DNA of 64,000 nucleotides from Chryseobacterium sp. (GCF_008014695.1 NZ_VOXE01000004.1:310001-374000); one strand, 5' to 3'; numbered from the stretch's first letter, positions 17,591 through 27,405 are shown. The notes: a model not told the origin generated them from the sequence alone. Translations and numbers: made by a program.

Positions 17591-18538
17591 ATGAAATATC
17601 AAGTTCTAGACAATAAAGATACAAGAAGCGGTTTCGGAGCTGGACTGGCCGAACTCGCCGACACCAACCCCAATGTTGTGGCACTTTGCGCCGACCTCAT
17701 CGGTTCTTTAAAAATGGAAAAATTCATTGAAAAGGCACCGGAACGTTTTTTCCAGATCGGGATTGCAGAAGCCAATATGATGGGAATCGCTGCCGGTTTA
17801 ACGATTAACGGAAAAATCCCTTTCACCGGAACTTTTGCGAACTTTTCGACTTCAAGGGTGTATGACCAGATCCGTCAGTCGATTGCTTATTCGAATAAAA
17901 ATGTAAAAATATGTGCTTCCCACGCAGGCTTGACTTTAGGTGAAGACGGCGCAACGCATCAGGTTTTGGAAGACATCGGAATGATGAAAATGCTTCCGGG
18001 AATGACCGTCATCAACACGTGTGATTACAACCAGACAAAAGCCGCTACTTTGGCGATCGCTGATTTCAAAGGACCTGTTTATTTAAGATTCGGCCGACCA
18101 GTCGTTCCGGTTTTCATTCCGGAAGATATGCCTTTCGAAATCGGAAAAGGAATTCTCCTGCAGGAAGGGAAAGACGTAACCATCGTTGCGACGGGACATT
18201 TGGTCTGGGAATCTTTGCTGGCTGCCGATGAACTGGAAAAAGAAGGAATTTCCTGTGAAGTCATCAACATTCACACGATCAAACCTTTGGATGAAGAAAT
18301 TATTCTGAAATCCGTGGAAAAAACCGGAAGAATTGTAACCGCTGAAGAACACAATTATATCGGAGGTTTGGGAGAATCTGTTGCCGGAATGCTTTCCAGA
18401 AAAAGACCGACCGTTCAGGAATACGTTGCGGTAAACGATACTTTCGGTGAGTCCGCAACCCCTGCTGAATTGATGAAAAAATACAAAATCGACGCTGCTG
18501 CAGTAAAAGAAGCGGTGAAAAGAATTATGACAAGATAA
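17591..18538 (+). CDS. transketolase, C-terminal (pyrimidine-binding) subunit
   Basis: 315 residues from the ATG at 17591; nine extra codons could be read from 17564 but look non-conserved. The pyrimidine domain is seen in SGFGAGLAELA, QIGIAEANMMGIAAGL and SHAGLTLGEDGATHQ, followed by the C-terminal transketolase domain with EEHNYIGGLGESVAGML. It partners with the upstream N-terminal subunit as a two-chain enzyme. The 94-bp gap has no terminator, so co-transcription is likely. Confidence 0.92.
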   Translation: MKYQVLDNKDTRSGFGAGLAELADTNPNVVALCADLIGSLKMEKFIEKAPERFFQIGIAEANMMGIAAGLTINGKIPFTGTFANFSTSRVYDQIRQSIAYSNKNVKICASHAGLTLGEDGATHQVLEDIGMMKMLPGMTVINTCDYNQTKAATLAIADFKGPVYLRFGRPVVPVFIPEDMPFEIGKGILLQEGKDVTIVATGHLVWESLLAADELEKEGISCEVINIHTIKPLDEEIILKSVEKTGRIVTAEEHNYIGGLGESVAGMLSRKRPTVQEYVAVNDTFGESATPAELMKKYKIDAAAVKEAVKRIMTR

Positions 18539-18556
18539 TTTTTTGAATCACATAAT

Positions 18557-18591
18557 AAAAATCCGTTTCAATTGATTTGAAACGGATTTTT
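18557..18591. terminator. bidirectional terminator between transketolase and membrane-protein genes
   Basis: A 15-bp stem (A-rich 5' side, ATCCGTTTCAA core) with a 5-base loop lies between two convergent genes. A runs on one side and T runs on the other make it usable from both strands. Confidence 0.85.
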
Positions 18592-18594
18592 ATT

Positions 18595-18969
18595 TTACTT
18601 AAAAAACTGCCACTTCGGAATAAAGGCCAGCAAACCCAATGTGGTAAAAACAAAAAGGTTTGTCACATCAGTGTACAGAAAAGTCGATAAGAAAAAGTTG
18701 TGCATGAAAAAATGGGTAAGGACTGCCAGCGGAAAAAGAAAAATTCCGGCTTTTTTATAAAAATAGATCAGCGTTAAACCCACAACCATCAAAAAATCCA
18801 CCAAAAAAACCATGTAAAAATATCCTCCCGGAATTTTAATGTCCGTTTTCTGCATAAACTCATCGCAATCGATCCCAAATCCCATTAGGGAAAAAAGTAG
18901 CAGGAAAATGAGCGCAAGATAAAAGAGTATATCTTTTTTCGGCGATTCGTTGGCAAAGTCTTTATTCAT
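18595..18969 (-). CDS. small membrane protein of unknown function
   Basis: 124 residues with about four hydrophobic helices (roughly 15-32, 48-68, 73-92 and 99-118) and a charged N-terminus (MNKDFANESPKKD). I do not recognise the family. The stop abuts the bidirectional terminator. The length and membrane pattern support a real gene. Confidence 0.65.
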   Translation of the reverse strand: MNKDFANESPKKDILFYLALIFLLLFSLMGFGIDCDEFMQKTDIKIPGGYFYMVFLVDFLMVVGLTLIYFYKKAGIFLFPLAVLTHFFMHNFFLSTFLYTDVTNLFVFTTLGLLAFIPKWQFFK

Positions 18970-19037
18970 GGTGTAAAATTAAAGAAACTTTTGAAGATAA
19001 TTCAAAAGTTTCTGTATTTAAAATTGGATGGGTCTGG

Positions 19038-19508
19038 TTAGATTGAAACCGCATCAATCAGTCTGTTCTTATCGGAAAGATATTCTTCCATAGAGATCAT
19101 ACTTTCAGTTCTCATTACATCCTGAATGTCGTCGATCTGATAAATGATTCTTTTGGCATCCTCCGTATTCTTCGCTCTCACTTTACAGAAGATATTGTAC
19201 TTTCCGGAAATCACACTGGCTTCCACCACATTTGGAATGGTTGAAAGTTCTTTCAGTACTTCGTGCGTTCTGTTGGATTTTGTAAGCAGGATACCGATAA
19301 AAGCGGTAAAATGATAATCAAGTTTACCGTAATCTATATTCAGGGAAGAACCTAAGATAATTCCAGCGTCTTCCATTTTCTTCACTCTTACGTGAATCGT
19401 TCCGGCGGAAACATCCATTTGTTTTGCTATTTCTGTAAAAGGCATTCTGGTGTTTTCCACTAGGAAGTCCAGAATCTTCTTGTCGATATCATCAAGTTGA
19501 TAATTCAT
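19038..19508 (-). CDS. Lrp/AsnC family transcriptional regulator
   Basis: 156 residues from the ATG at 19508; the frame extends 11 codons further, but Lrp proteins begin at this point (YQLDDIDKKILDFLVENTR). An N-terminal winged helix (FTEIAKQMDVSAGTIHVRVKKMEDAGII) precedes a C-terminal RAM ligand-binding domain (FIGILLTKSN, ASVISGKYNIFCKVRAKN, and ISMEEYLSD at the end). It probably senses an amino acid. A TAAATTTG box (plus-strand 19539-19546) precedes the ATG by 30 bases. Confidence 0.92.
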   Translation of the reverse strand: MNYQLDDIDKKILDFLVENTRMPFTEIAKQMDVSAGTIHVRVKKMEDAGIILGSSLNIDYGKLDYHFTAFIGILLTKSNRTHEVLKELSTIPNVVEASVISGKYNIFCKVRAKNTEDAKRIIYQIDDIQDVMRTESMISMEEYLSDKNRLIDAVSI

Positions 19509-19638
19509 TATTTTATTATAAATCGTTTGTATTAAGTGCAAATTTACAACAAAATATTATAAGTAAAAAATTTGCGTAAATATTAACGAATTTTAACTTA
19601 GAAACGTCCTTTAATACTGAAATTCATATTTTATAACC

Positions 19639-22600
19639 TTAATTTTTAATGGTATCACTCTTTACTACGGGTTTTTTCGTTGTGGTTTTACTATCTTTTT
19701 TCTTTCTTTTAAAGATTGTGTTGAAACTTTTGCTCCACGCAATACCTGCTCCATATGTTTGATTGGCAGCTCCATTGGAAGAAGTGGTTGACATTCCGAT
19801 ATTCATCGGTTTCGAATAGGCCCGTAAAACCAGTGTTCCGTCATTCTTTTTGGAAACATCATATTCCACCGTTCCTTCACCTGAAAGATAATTGGATTCT
19901 GCATTCGCAGTTTTGGAAAGCGGAATTCCCAGTCCGGTTTTCACATTAATCCGGGGCGAAAGGGCAACCGTAACGCCGGCGTTTGCCCGGTCTCCGGAAT
20001 TGGAGCCTGCATCACCGCCAACATAATTCAAATCCACCTGAAATTCACTGCTGATGGTATTCAGAACTGAACCTAATTGTTTAAACAATAAATTATATCC
20101 TGAATTGGTTGCAAGATTATCAAGATTGAAACCGCCGGAATTGGTTACATTAAACCTGTTCAACAATAAAATAGACCCAAACTGTATAACTTTTTCATCT
20201 TCCTGACTCATTTTGGCCGTAAGGGTTTCTTTTAACTGAGAAGATGCATCCATGGCGTAAACGCCCAGTTCGATTTTCGGATTATTCAACGTTTGAGTAA
20301 TTTTAGCCTGAAGCATTACATTGATGGGCCGAATGGATCCCATATTCAGATACTCGCCTGCGTTGGAAACTGCTCTAACATAATTTGCGGAAATGTTCAG
20401 CGCCGGAGACATCGCATCGCCATCCCACTGAATATTGCTTCCTTTGGCTATCTGAAAAGTCCTGTTCAGAATGGCTTTGGAAATAAAGGTACCGGTTTCC
20501 ACAAAATAACTTCCGTTCATGGAAATACTTCCGCTTCGCGTCATTCTGAATCTTAGATCATCAACACTTCCACGCACTGAAATATCTCCGACATCATCTC
20601 CTACCAGAACATTAACGGTAGTTCCTTTATCAATATCAAGGTTGAAATCGATGTTCATGTTTGCACCTGTTTTTTTCTTTTCCTCCAAACTGATGACGCC
20701 TGCTTTGTCTTCTTTAAGAAAACGCAGCATTTTAAATTCGTCAACGTTTGATGTGGAATTTGAATTGAAAGTAAACACGGAATTGTTAAGAGCCTTCATA
20801 TTAGGAGTAGAAATGTCCAGACTCGAAACCGGACCTGAAACAAATAAATCTCCCTGACCGTAAACTCTGCCCCAGAAAAGATCGTAATCTTTCTGCTGGG
20901 TATTCAGCAAAAGCAGATTATCGGCTCTCATAATGAGATTGACTCCCATCGAAGCCAGTGTTTCGAACTGAATCGCTCCGGAAATCGTCCCTTTTGAGTT
21001 GGCTCTTCCATCCGTAACCCCAATGTTATTGAGAACCGCCAAACCTTTACTGAGCGGAATAACGGTATCTTCAAAGGAATAGTCGACACCGGTGAAATTG
21101 AGTTTAAGCCCGAGATCTTTAAGCGCAATGTCTCCACTGTAATCAATATCTTTTAAGGTTCCGGAAATGCTCAGAATTCCGGTTGCTTTACCACGCAGAT
21201 TGCTGAAAACGCCTTTCACGAACTGGTTCGCAAAAGCGAGGTTGAAATCGTTCATATCTGCTTTGATGTCAAGCGTCGGCGAACTGGTGTTGTTGTTGAT
21301 GGTTCCGCTCACATGCAGGTTATTATTCCCGATTATTCCTGCTGAAACTACTTTGGCATCCACATCGAATACATTCGGTACAGAACTGTTTTTTGCGGTA
21401 ATCACGATATTTCCCAAATCCTGCTTATTCATCAGAATATTGTTGATGGACAGATCAATAATCGGTTCCAGGTTGTTCTTGTTCATTTTTATTTTAATTG
21501 AACCATTGGCAACACCCTGAATATCCATATCGTTTCCGCCACCCTGCATCATCAGCAGCTTGGCAATTTGGAGGTTTTTAACTTCAGCATCTGCTTCAAA
21601 ATCCTCGGCAGATTTAAATACCGCACTGTTGACCAGAATTTCACTTTCATCCGAGAAAACCCTTAAATTCTGAATGAAGAAATCGGCGGTTTTTTTACGG
21701 TAGGTGATGGAATGATTCAGCGTTGGCGACGTGTCGATACTCCATGCAACATTGTTTAATTTCAGTTCTGTAGGCTCAAACCTGAAGACATAATCTCCTG
21801 CCGCATCTGTGGACTGGTTAATATTAATGGCATATTCTTTCAGTTCGTCCGCCATTTCATCTTCCGGAGATCCGTGTCTGAAGGTAGTGGCAATGTGCAG
21901 AAGTTCGTTATTTTCGTTTTTACCGCTCAGGGTAAAATCTCTGATTACATTTTTATTGTAAACGGCCCGGTCGATTTTTGCGTAAATCTGTTCATCCAGG
22001 TTGGCGGTATTGATCCTTAGGACAAGATTATCCACCATTGCGCTGTCGCGTGTAATTTTTTCTCTTTCGTTGATTTGATAAGCGGGATTTGCTTTTGCAA
22101 GTGCCATATCGGCATCTGTAATCTCCTGCTTTTTGGTCATGATGTATTTCATCGACGCAACATCTGCATTCAACACCAGGTTATTGGAATCTCCATCATA
22201 TGAACCATTCACGCTGGCTCCCGCCGGAATCTGAAGATTCGGCACAAAATAACTAAGAAGTCCCTGTTTCACATCGAATTCCATATCGAAATGCTGCCCG
22301 CGATACAGTTTTCGGGGCGGTGGTCCTACCAGAACTTTGCCTATTCCGTTCTGGAACATTCCTGCGAGGTCGCCCAGATTAAATTTGCCCGCAATTTTGC
22401 CGTTTACGGCTCCCGGCGCATCCACAGAGACTACCCGGTTTCCGTTTTCAAAGAACGCTTTTACTTTAGCATTGGGAATCACAAATTTCTGCGTTGCGGT
22501 GGCAAAATTCACATTTCTTAAATCGGCGTCCAGATTGAGGTCATTGAGGTTCGTCATCGCAATTTCTCCATCTACGAACCCACTTACGATTTGGTTTCCT

Positions 22601-24408
22601 TTTCCTCCGGTAAAATAATTGATGTTAAGGTATCTGACGTCAGCTGCAATATCCGCTATAATTCGGGAAGTGCGGAAATCAATAAGACCTTTGATGTCGG
22701 CCTTAGCCTGCTCATCATTTACCGTCACGATTCCGTTATACGTTTTGTGATCAAGGATTCCGTTCAGATAAAGATTGTTGATTTCCTTATCCAAAATCTC
22801 AATTTTAGAAATCCGCGAAACGGTTTTAAGCCGCATCGTGTTCACGTCGAAACTTTGTCCTTCCACATTGAATTTCCCGGAAATCAACCCTACCTGTTTG
22901 TTTTTGGCAATTACCGAAGTATTCAGATCATTTAGTTCTGCATAACCGCGGTATTTCGGCATCGCAGAACTGTAGTCATCCAGATAAAAATTAGAGAGTT
23001 TTGCCTGTCCGATTCCTGTTATAAGCCTTGCATTCGGCACAAATACCTGTTTTGGATTTACACGCACTGCCCCGTTGAATTTCAGCCTGCCAAAATCATC
23101 CGCAAAATTTTTCATTTTTGAAGAGATGAAAGTAGGCATCATCGCCTTAAGGTCTTTGTAGGTAAAGTCGGTGGAAAACGAATTGGTTTCAATCTGGAAG
23201 TTGCCTTTCATGAGATTTGAAACCTTCATCGTCGTGGTTTTGATATTCACCTGCGGATTTCTTACCAGGAAATTTTCCAGATAAAACCGGTTCAGAGGTC
23301 CGGTCATTGTTCCGGAAATATTGATGGGCTTGTAATTATCCCAGTTCGTTACAAAATAACTGATGTCATAGCCACTGATCTGGCTTCCCTGTTTCATTTT
23401 CATATCCCAACGCACGCGGTCTGCAAAATCAGCCCATGAACCGTTGTTTAAAGCAAATCTGATATCCCCCTGAAGCAGGGAATTATCGGTGTTAAAAGTC
23501 AGATCTTTCAAAGAAAGATAATCGGCAGTCATGGAAAGGTCTGTGGAAAATGTATCAACATAATGCTGTTTTCCCCATCTTTCGGTGTAAAAACTCATGT
23601 TATTGATTTGGGCAAAAACATTACCACCGTTCACCTTCAATTTAGGAGCGCGCAGATTGAATCTTGTCGCGTTCAGCCATTTTCCGGCATCACCTTCACT
23701 GTTTTGATTGATGATCGTAACACGTGAGTCGATAATGTCCACCCTTGAATCCAGCTGGAACGGGGGTTTGTTGGGATCTGCTTTTTTACCGCTGCTGAAA
23801 AGCTGCGTGTAACGGATGAAATTTGAAATACTGTCGCCTTTATAGGTCACCACCTTAATATCGGCATTCGTTAACGACAGCGCATTGAAACTTAAAGAAT
23901 TGCTGTTTCCGGAAATGGCGTTTGAAGCGAGAGAAATCCAGTCGGAATTTGCGCGGAATTCGCGTGCTTTGATGAATTCCATGCCTTTATAATCCTTTAT
24001 TTTCAGCCCCTTGATCAATACATCACCGAAATAATCGACACTAATGCTTTCAGTAGACATTTCAGCTTTAAAGTCCTGGTTCAGCACCTGCAGAGCCTGC
24101 TGTGCCGCCCATTTCTTTGTTACATTAAGATTTACCGCAATAAGAACCACTGCCACCAAACCGAGTACGCTCCAGAATAGAATTAAAAGAAGCTTCGCCC
24201 ACCAATGATAATCTGTAACATCTTTAGCAGCCTGTTGTCCGAATTCTTTGGCAGTTTCTACAGGATGGGTAATGGCATCTGCAGCCATCTGTGTCGCGTC
24301 TTTAACTTTATCGCCTACATTTTCTGCGGTATTCTGTATCTGCTCGCCTATGTTTTCAGCAACAGATTTTTTATTTTCGTTATCGTTATTATTATTTAAA
24401 TTTGCCAT
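19639..24408 (-). CDS. tamB: TamB/DUF490-type translocation and assembly module protein
   Basis: 1,589 residues from the ATG at 24408. A cytoplasmic amphipathic stretch (residues ~10-70, AENVGDKVKDATQMAADAI-like repeats) precedes one membrane helix (about 76-98). A very long beta-rich periplasmic rod follows, ending in the DUF490 region (VSGPVSSLDIS, GDISVRGSVDDLRFRMTRSGS, LTAKMSQEDEKVIQFGSILLL). TamB-like proteins bridge the envelope and help lipid transport or outer-membrane protein assembly. Its start codon is only four bases from that of tsaD on the other strand, so its promoter must lie inside tsaD. Confidence 0.9.
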   Translation of the reverse strand: MANLNNNNDNENKKSVAENIGEQIQNTAENVGDKVKDATQMAADAITHPVETAKEFGQQAAKDVTDYHWWAKLLLILFWSVLGLVAVVLIAVNLNVTKKWAAQQALQVLNQDFKAEMSTESISVDYFGDVLIKGLKIKDYKGMEFIKAREFRANSDWISLASNAISGNSNSLSFNALSLTNADIKVVTYKGDSISNFIRYTQLFSSGKKADPNKPPFQLDSRVDIIDSRVTIINQNSEGDAGKWLNATRFNLRAPKLKVNGGNVFAQINNMSFYTERWGKQHYVDTFSTDLSMTADYLSLKDLTFNTDNSLLQGDIRFALNNGSWADFADRVRWDMKMKQGSQISGYDISYFVTNWDNYKPINISGTMTGPLNRFYLENFLVRNPQVNIKTTTMKVSNLMKGNFQIETNSFSTDFTYKDLKAMMPTFISSKMKNFADDFGRLKFNGAVRVNPKQVFVPNARLITGIGQAKLSNFYLDDYSSAMPKYRGYAELNDLNTSVIAKNKQVGLISGKFNVEGQSFDVNTMRLKTVSRISKIEILDKEINNLYLNGILDHKTYNGIVTVNDEQAKADIKGLIDFRTSRIIADIAADVRYLNINYFTGGKGNQIVSGFVDGEIAMTNLNDLNLDADLRNVNFATATQKFVIPNAKVKAFFENGNRVVSVDAPGAVNGKIAGKFNLGDLAGMFQNGIGKVLVGPPPRKLYRGQHFDMEFDVKQGLLSYFVPNLQIPAGASVNGSYDGDSNNLVLNADVASMKYIMTKKQEITDADMALAKANPAYQINEREKITRDSAMVDNLVLRINTANLDEQIYAKIDRAVYNKNVIRDFTLSGKNENNELLHIATTFRHGSPEDEMADELKEYAININQSTDAAGDYVFRFEPTELKLNNVAWSIDTSPTLNHSITYRKKTADFFIQNLRVFSDESEILVNSAVFKSAEDFEADAEVKNLQIAKLLMMQGGGNDMDIQGVANGSIKIKMNKNNLEPIIDLSINNILMNKQDLGNIVITAKNSSVPNVFDVDAKVVSAGIIGNNNLHVSGTINNNTSSPTLDIKADMNDFNLAFANQFVKGVFSNLRGKATGILSISGTLKDIDYSGDIALKDLGLKLNFTGVDYSFEDTVIPLSKGLAVLNNIGVTDGRANSKGTISGAIQFETLASMGVNLIMRADNLLLLNTQQKDYDLFWGRVYGQGDLFVSGPVSSLDISTPNMKALNNSVFTFNSNSTSNVDEFKMLRFLKEDKAGVISLEEKKKTGANMNIDFNLDIDKGTTVNVLVGDDVGDISVRGSVDDLRFRMTRSGSISMNGSYFVETGTFISKAILNRTFQIAKGSNIQWDGDAMSPALNISANYVRAVSNAGEYLNMGSIRPINVMLQAKITQTLNNPKIELGVYAMDASSQLKETLTAKMSQEDEKVIQFGSILLLNRFNVTNSGGFNLDNLATNSGYNLLFKQLGSVLNTISSEFQVDLNYVGGDAGSNSGDRANAGVTVALSPRINVKTGLGIPLSKTANAESNYLSGEGTVEYDVSKKNDGTLVLRAYSKPMNIGMSTTSSNGAANQTYGAGIAWSKSFNTIFKRKKKDSKTTTKKPVVKSDTIKN

Positions 24409-24412
24409 TGTA

Positions 24413-25450
24413 ATGAATAACTCAATAATTTTAGGGATTGAATCTTCGTGTGACGATACTTCTGCTGCTGTTATCCGGGGAAATAAAATCCTTTCCAATA
24501 TTGCTGCCAATCAGGAGATCCACAACGAATACGGCGGTGTGGTTCCGGAACTGGCTTCACGTGCACATCAGCAAAACATTATCCCCGTTGTTGAAAAATC
24601 CGTCAGTCAAGCAAATATACAACAAAAAGACATTTCGGCTGTGGGTTTCACTCGCGGACCCGGTCTTTTGGGTTCACTTCTGGTTGGGACTTCATTTGCG
24701 AAATCTTTGGCCATGAGTCTTGGAGTTCCTTTAATTGAAGTCAATCATCTGCAGGCGCACATTTTAGCACACTTCATCGAGGATGCAAATATAATGCCCC
24801 CGAAATTTCCTTTTTTGTGCCTCACCGTTTCAGGCGGCCACACGATGATTGTGTTGGTTAAAGACTATTTTGATATGGAAATCATCGGAAGAACGACCGA
24901 CGATGCTGCCGGCGAAGCCTTCGACAAAATCGGAAAAATATTCGGCCTTGATTATCCTGCAGGACCCATCATTGATAAACTGTCAAAAAACGGCAACGAG
25001 AATTCATTTCAGTTCAACAAACCACGTTTAGAAAACTACGATTATTCATTCAGTGGGATCAAAACTTCGGTACTGTATTTCATTCAGAAGGAAATCAAGA
25101 AGAATCCGGATTTCATCAGAGAAAATATTGATGATTTATGTGCCTCTGTCCAGCGCTCCATTGTTGAAATCCTGATGGAAAAATTAGAAAAAGCTTCCAA
25201 GAACCTCAATATTAATGAAGTGGCGATTGCCGGCGGCGTTTCCGCCAATTCTGCATTGAGAGCAGCCATGCAGAAAAATGCAGAAAACTTAGGGTGGAAC
25301 ATCTACATTCCGAAATTTGAATACACCACCGACAATGCCGCGATGATTGCAATGGTGGCGCAGCTTAAATTTCAACGGGGAGAGTTTTCGGACCTTTCCG
25401 TCTCTGCAACCGCGAGATATGACATCGAAGAAAGCTTTAAAAAACCATGA
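24413..25450 (+). CDS. tsaD: tRNA N6-adenosine threonylcarbamoyltransferase
   Basis: 345 residues from ATG 24413 (frame open further upstream inside tamB, not used). ASKHA fold with the opening ILGIESSCDDTSAAVI, metal-binding NHLQAHILAH, SGGHTMIVLV, and GEAFDKIGKIFGLDYPAGP. With TsaB, TsaC and TsaE it makes t6A37 on ANN-decoding tRNAs. The last four bases overlap the rsmE start (ATGA), indicating translational coupling. Confidence 0.97.
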   Translation: MNNSIILGIESSCDDTSAAVIRGNKILSNIAANQEIHNEYGGVVPELASRAHQQNIIPVVEKSVSQANIQQKDISAVGFTRGPGLLGSLLVGTSFAKSLAMSLGVPLIEVNHLQAHILAHFIEDANIMPPKFPFLCLTVSGGHTMIVLVKDYFDMEIIGRTTDDAAGEAFDKIGKIFGLDYPAGPIIDKLSKNGNENSFQFNKPRLENYDYSFSGIKTSVLYFIQKEIKKNPDFIRENIDDLCASVQRSIVEILMEKLEKASKNLNINEVAIAGGVSANSALRAAMQKNAENLGWNIYIPKFEYTTDNAAMIAMVAQLKFQRGEFSDLSVSATARYDIEESFKKP

Positions 25451-26142
25451 AATTATTTTACGGCACAATCGAAAACGGCACGGCAGAAATCAATGAAGAG
25501 GAGCAGCAGCACATCGTAAAAGTATTGCGGATGCGCGAAGGCGATGAAATTTCGGTGACAGACGGTAAAGGCAACCTCGCAACCGGAAATTTAATTTTTG
25601 AAGGAAAAAAAGTGTCGCTTAATAATCAGGAAATCAAAGAAAACCTTCCGGATTTTCCCACCCACCTTCATATTGCCATTGCACCGACAAAAAACATCGA
25701 CAGGATCGAATTTTTTCTTGAAAAAGCTACAGAAATGGCCGTCTCTGAAGTCACTTTGCTTCAGACCGAAAAAACCGAAAGAAAAAATCTCAATATCGAA
25801 AAACTCAGGAAACAGAGTGTGGCAGCGTCCAAACAGAGTCTGCGGTTTCATTTCCCGAAGGTGAATGACATTACGAGATTTTCAGAATTTATAAAAACTT
25901 TGGATCCGGAAACCACTTTTGTCGCACACTGTAACGAAAATCTGGGAAGAATTGATCTTAAAGACTTGGCACCGCAGCAAAACATCACTTTTCTGATCGG
26001 CCCTGAAGGTGATTTTTCAGATAAAGAGATTCTGATTTTAGCGGAAAAAGGCATTAAAGCTGTTTCTCTCGGAAACCAGAGACTCAGAACAGAAACTGCA
26101 GGCATTTTTATAGCAGCCTGGAATTATTTCAAGATGATTTAA
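25447..26142 (+). CDS. rsmE: 16S rRNA (uracil(1498)-N(3))-methyltransferase
   Basis: 231 residues of usual RsmE length. An N-terminal PUA-like domain (EEQQHIVKVLRMREGDEISVTDGKG) is followed by a SPOUT methyltransferase knot: QTEKTERKNLN, SKQSLRFHFPKV, the loop GPEGDFSDKEI (usually GPEGG) and LGNQRLRTETAGI. It is coupled to tsaD by a 4-base overlap, a common flavobacterial arrangement. Confidence 0.95.
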   Translation: MKLFYGTIENGTAEINEEEQQHIVKVLRMREGDEISVTDGKGNLATGNLIFEGKKVSLNNQEIKENLPDFPTHLHIAIAPTKNIDRIEFFLEKATEMAVSEVTLLQTEKTERKNLNIEKLRKQSVAASKQSLRFHFPKVNDITRFSEFIKTLDPETTFVAHCNENLGRIDLKDLAPQQNITFLIGPEGDFSDKEILILAEKGIKAVSLGNQRLRTETAGIFIAAWNYFKMI

Positions 26143-26154
26143 CTATATTTTCAG

Positions 26155-26508
26155 TTAGTTTCCGAATCTGGCATTAATCGCTCTCTCAACCCGTATTAAT
26201 AATATGACTACCGTTAAAATCAGTAATAATAATCCGGTAATCAAATTGACTGAATAATTAAATTTGGTAAATACTGCCAATAAACAAAGGGCGAGCAATA
26301 AAATGCCCAGTTTCATCAGTTCTTTTGCGGAATATTTCTGAGCAAAATCCCATCTTTCCTGGCTTTTCATCGAGTTCAACGTTCTATAACCATAAATGGA
26401 ATTAATTTTCTTTGGCGGAAATTTAAACATGACAATTCCTGCTATAAAAAACAGGAAGCCTGTAAAAAAAGTAATATCAAACAAAGGATTTTCAAAAAGT
26501 TTACTCAT
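26155..26508 (-). CDS. SdpI-like membrane protein
   Basis: 117 residues with three hydrophobic helices and the SdpI signature KINSIYGYRTLNSMKSQERWDFAQ between helices 1 and 2. SdpI in Bacillus gives immunity to the SDP toxin; Bacteroidota homologues have no assigned role. It lies seven bases downstream of the TrmH-type gene on the same strand, so the two are probably co-transcribed. Confidence 0.82.
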   Translation of the reverse strand: MSKLFENPLFDITFFTGFLFFIAGIVMFKFPPKKINSIYGYRTLNSMKSQERWDFAQKYSAKELMKLGILLLALCLLAVFTKFNYSVNLITGLLLLILTVVILLIRVERAINARFGN

Positions 26509-26515
26509 TACCGCA

Positions 26516-27178
26516 TTATTTTTTGGTATCTGCTAAATATTTTCTAAAAATCTGCTCCCCACTTTGTATGGAATTTACCGTCCAGCGAACTTTCATCTGC
26601 CATAATTTTTCTTCTGAAAGTTTATAATCAAGACCAGATTTAATGAGTTTCTGTTTCAGGTCATAAAAACAGATTGCCGCCGCCACCGAAACATTGAAAC
26701 TTTTGGTAAAACCGTACATCGGAATGGCCAGAGTTTCATCAGCAAAATCAAGAATTTCTTTGGTAACGCCTTCTTTTTCGGTTCCAAAAACCAAAGCGAC
26801 AGGTTCTCTCAGGTCGTAATCCGGAAGCATTACGGCATTTTTTTCAGGTGAAACAGCGAGAATTTTATATCCGCGGTTTTTAATTTCCTGTAGGGAATCC
26901 AGAGTGTGTGGCATTTTTTCAACTTCTACCCAGGTTTCTGCGCCTTTTGTCACGCGAAGGTTCGGATTGAAGATATTTTCGCTTTCCATTGCCACGATTT
27001 TATGAAATCCGCACGCCTCCACCGAACGAACGATCGCTGCAGCATTCCGGAACTGAAAGATATCTTCCATCACCGGCAGCACAAAATCTGAACTTTCCTG
27101 CGCATAGTGCTCAATTTTCCGGAGTCTTTCGTCACTCAGGAACTGTTTAAGGTATTCAAAGGCCTGCTCGTCTTTCAT
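26516..27178 (-). CDS. TrmH/SpoU family tRNA/rRNA methyltransferase
   Basis: 220 residues of the SpoU class: N-terminal DIFQFRNAAAIVRSVEACGFH, then the knot motifs ALVFGTEKEGVTKEIL (motif 2) and IPMYGFTKSFNVSVAAAICF (motif 3). Most similar in layout to TrmH, the tRNA Gm18 2'-O-methyltransferase. Read on its strand, a TATTTTTG box (27183-27190) ends four bases before the ATG. Confidence 0.9.
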   Translation of the reverse strand: MKDEQAFEYLKQFLSDERLRKIEHYAQESSDFVLPVMEDIFQFRNAAAIVRSVEACGFHKIVAMESENIFNPNLRVTKGAETWVEVEKMPHTLDSLQEIKNRGYKILAVSPEKNAVMLPDYDLREPVALVFGTEKEGVTKEILDFADETLAIPMYGFTKSFNVSVAAAICFYDLKQKLIKSGLDYKLSEEKLWQMKVRWTVNSIQSGEQIFRKYLADTKK

Positions 27179-27182
27179 TTTT

Positions 27183-27190
27183 CAAAAATA
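27183..27190 (-). promoter_or_regulatory. -7 promoter box adjacent to the TrmH-type start
   Basis: TATTTTTG on the minus strand, then AAAA, then ATG. The spacing implies a transcript with almost no 5' leader. No -33 TTG at the usual distance. Confidence 0.4.
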
Positions 27191-27304
27191 ATGATTATTT
27201 TGGGAAGGCGGGGCGCTCGCTTCGCTCGCGCCGAAAAGTGTTAAAAGGTTTTGTTTAGTGCAGAAAATAGATTTTTTGTCAGATCTTATTTTCAAAGATT
27301 AAAA

Positions 27305-27374
27305 CCGCGCCCCGGCTCGAACGAAACGCTTTTTCCAAATCAAAAAAGCGGAGGTGGAAGACGGAAAAGGCGCC
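27305..27374 (+). ncRNA. structured intergenic element, copy B
   Basis: 70 bp. The left end CCGCGCCCCGG and right end GACGGAAAAGGCGCC match copy A at 14904-15022, including the flanking AAA on the left and AAAA on the right. The inner hairpin differs: CGCTTTTT pairs with AAAAAGCG (27327-27350). It lies 31 bases before the ansA -7 box, in the same orientation as copy A relative to the downstream gene. Confidence 0.5.
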
Positions 27375-27405
27375 AAAAGTATTCTGAATTTGTGCTAAAA
27401 AAATG

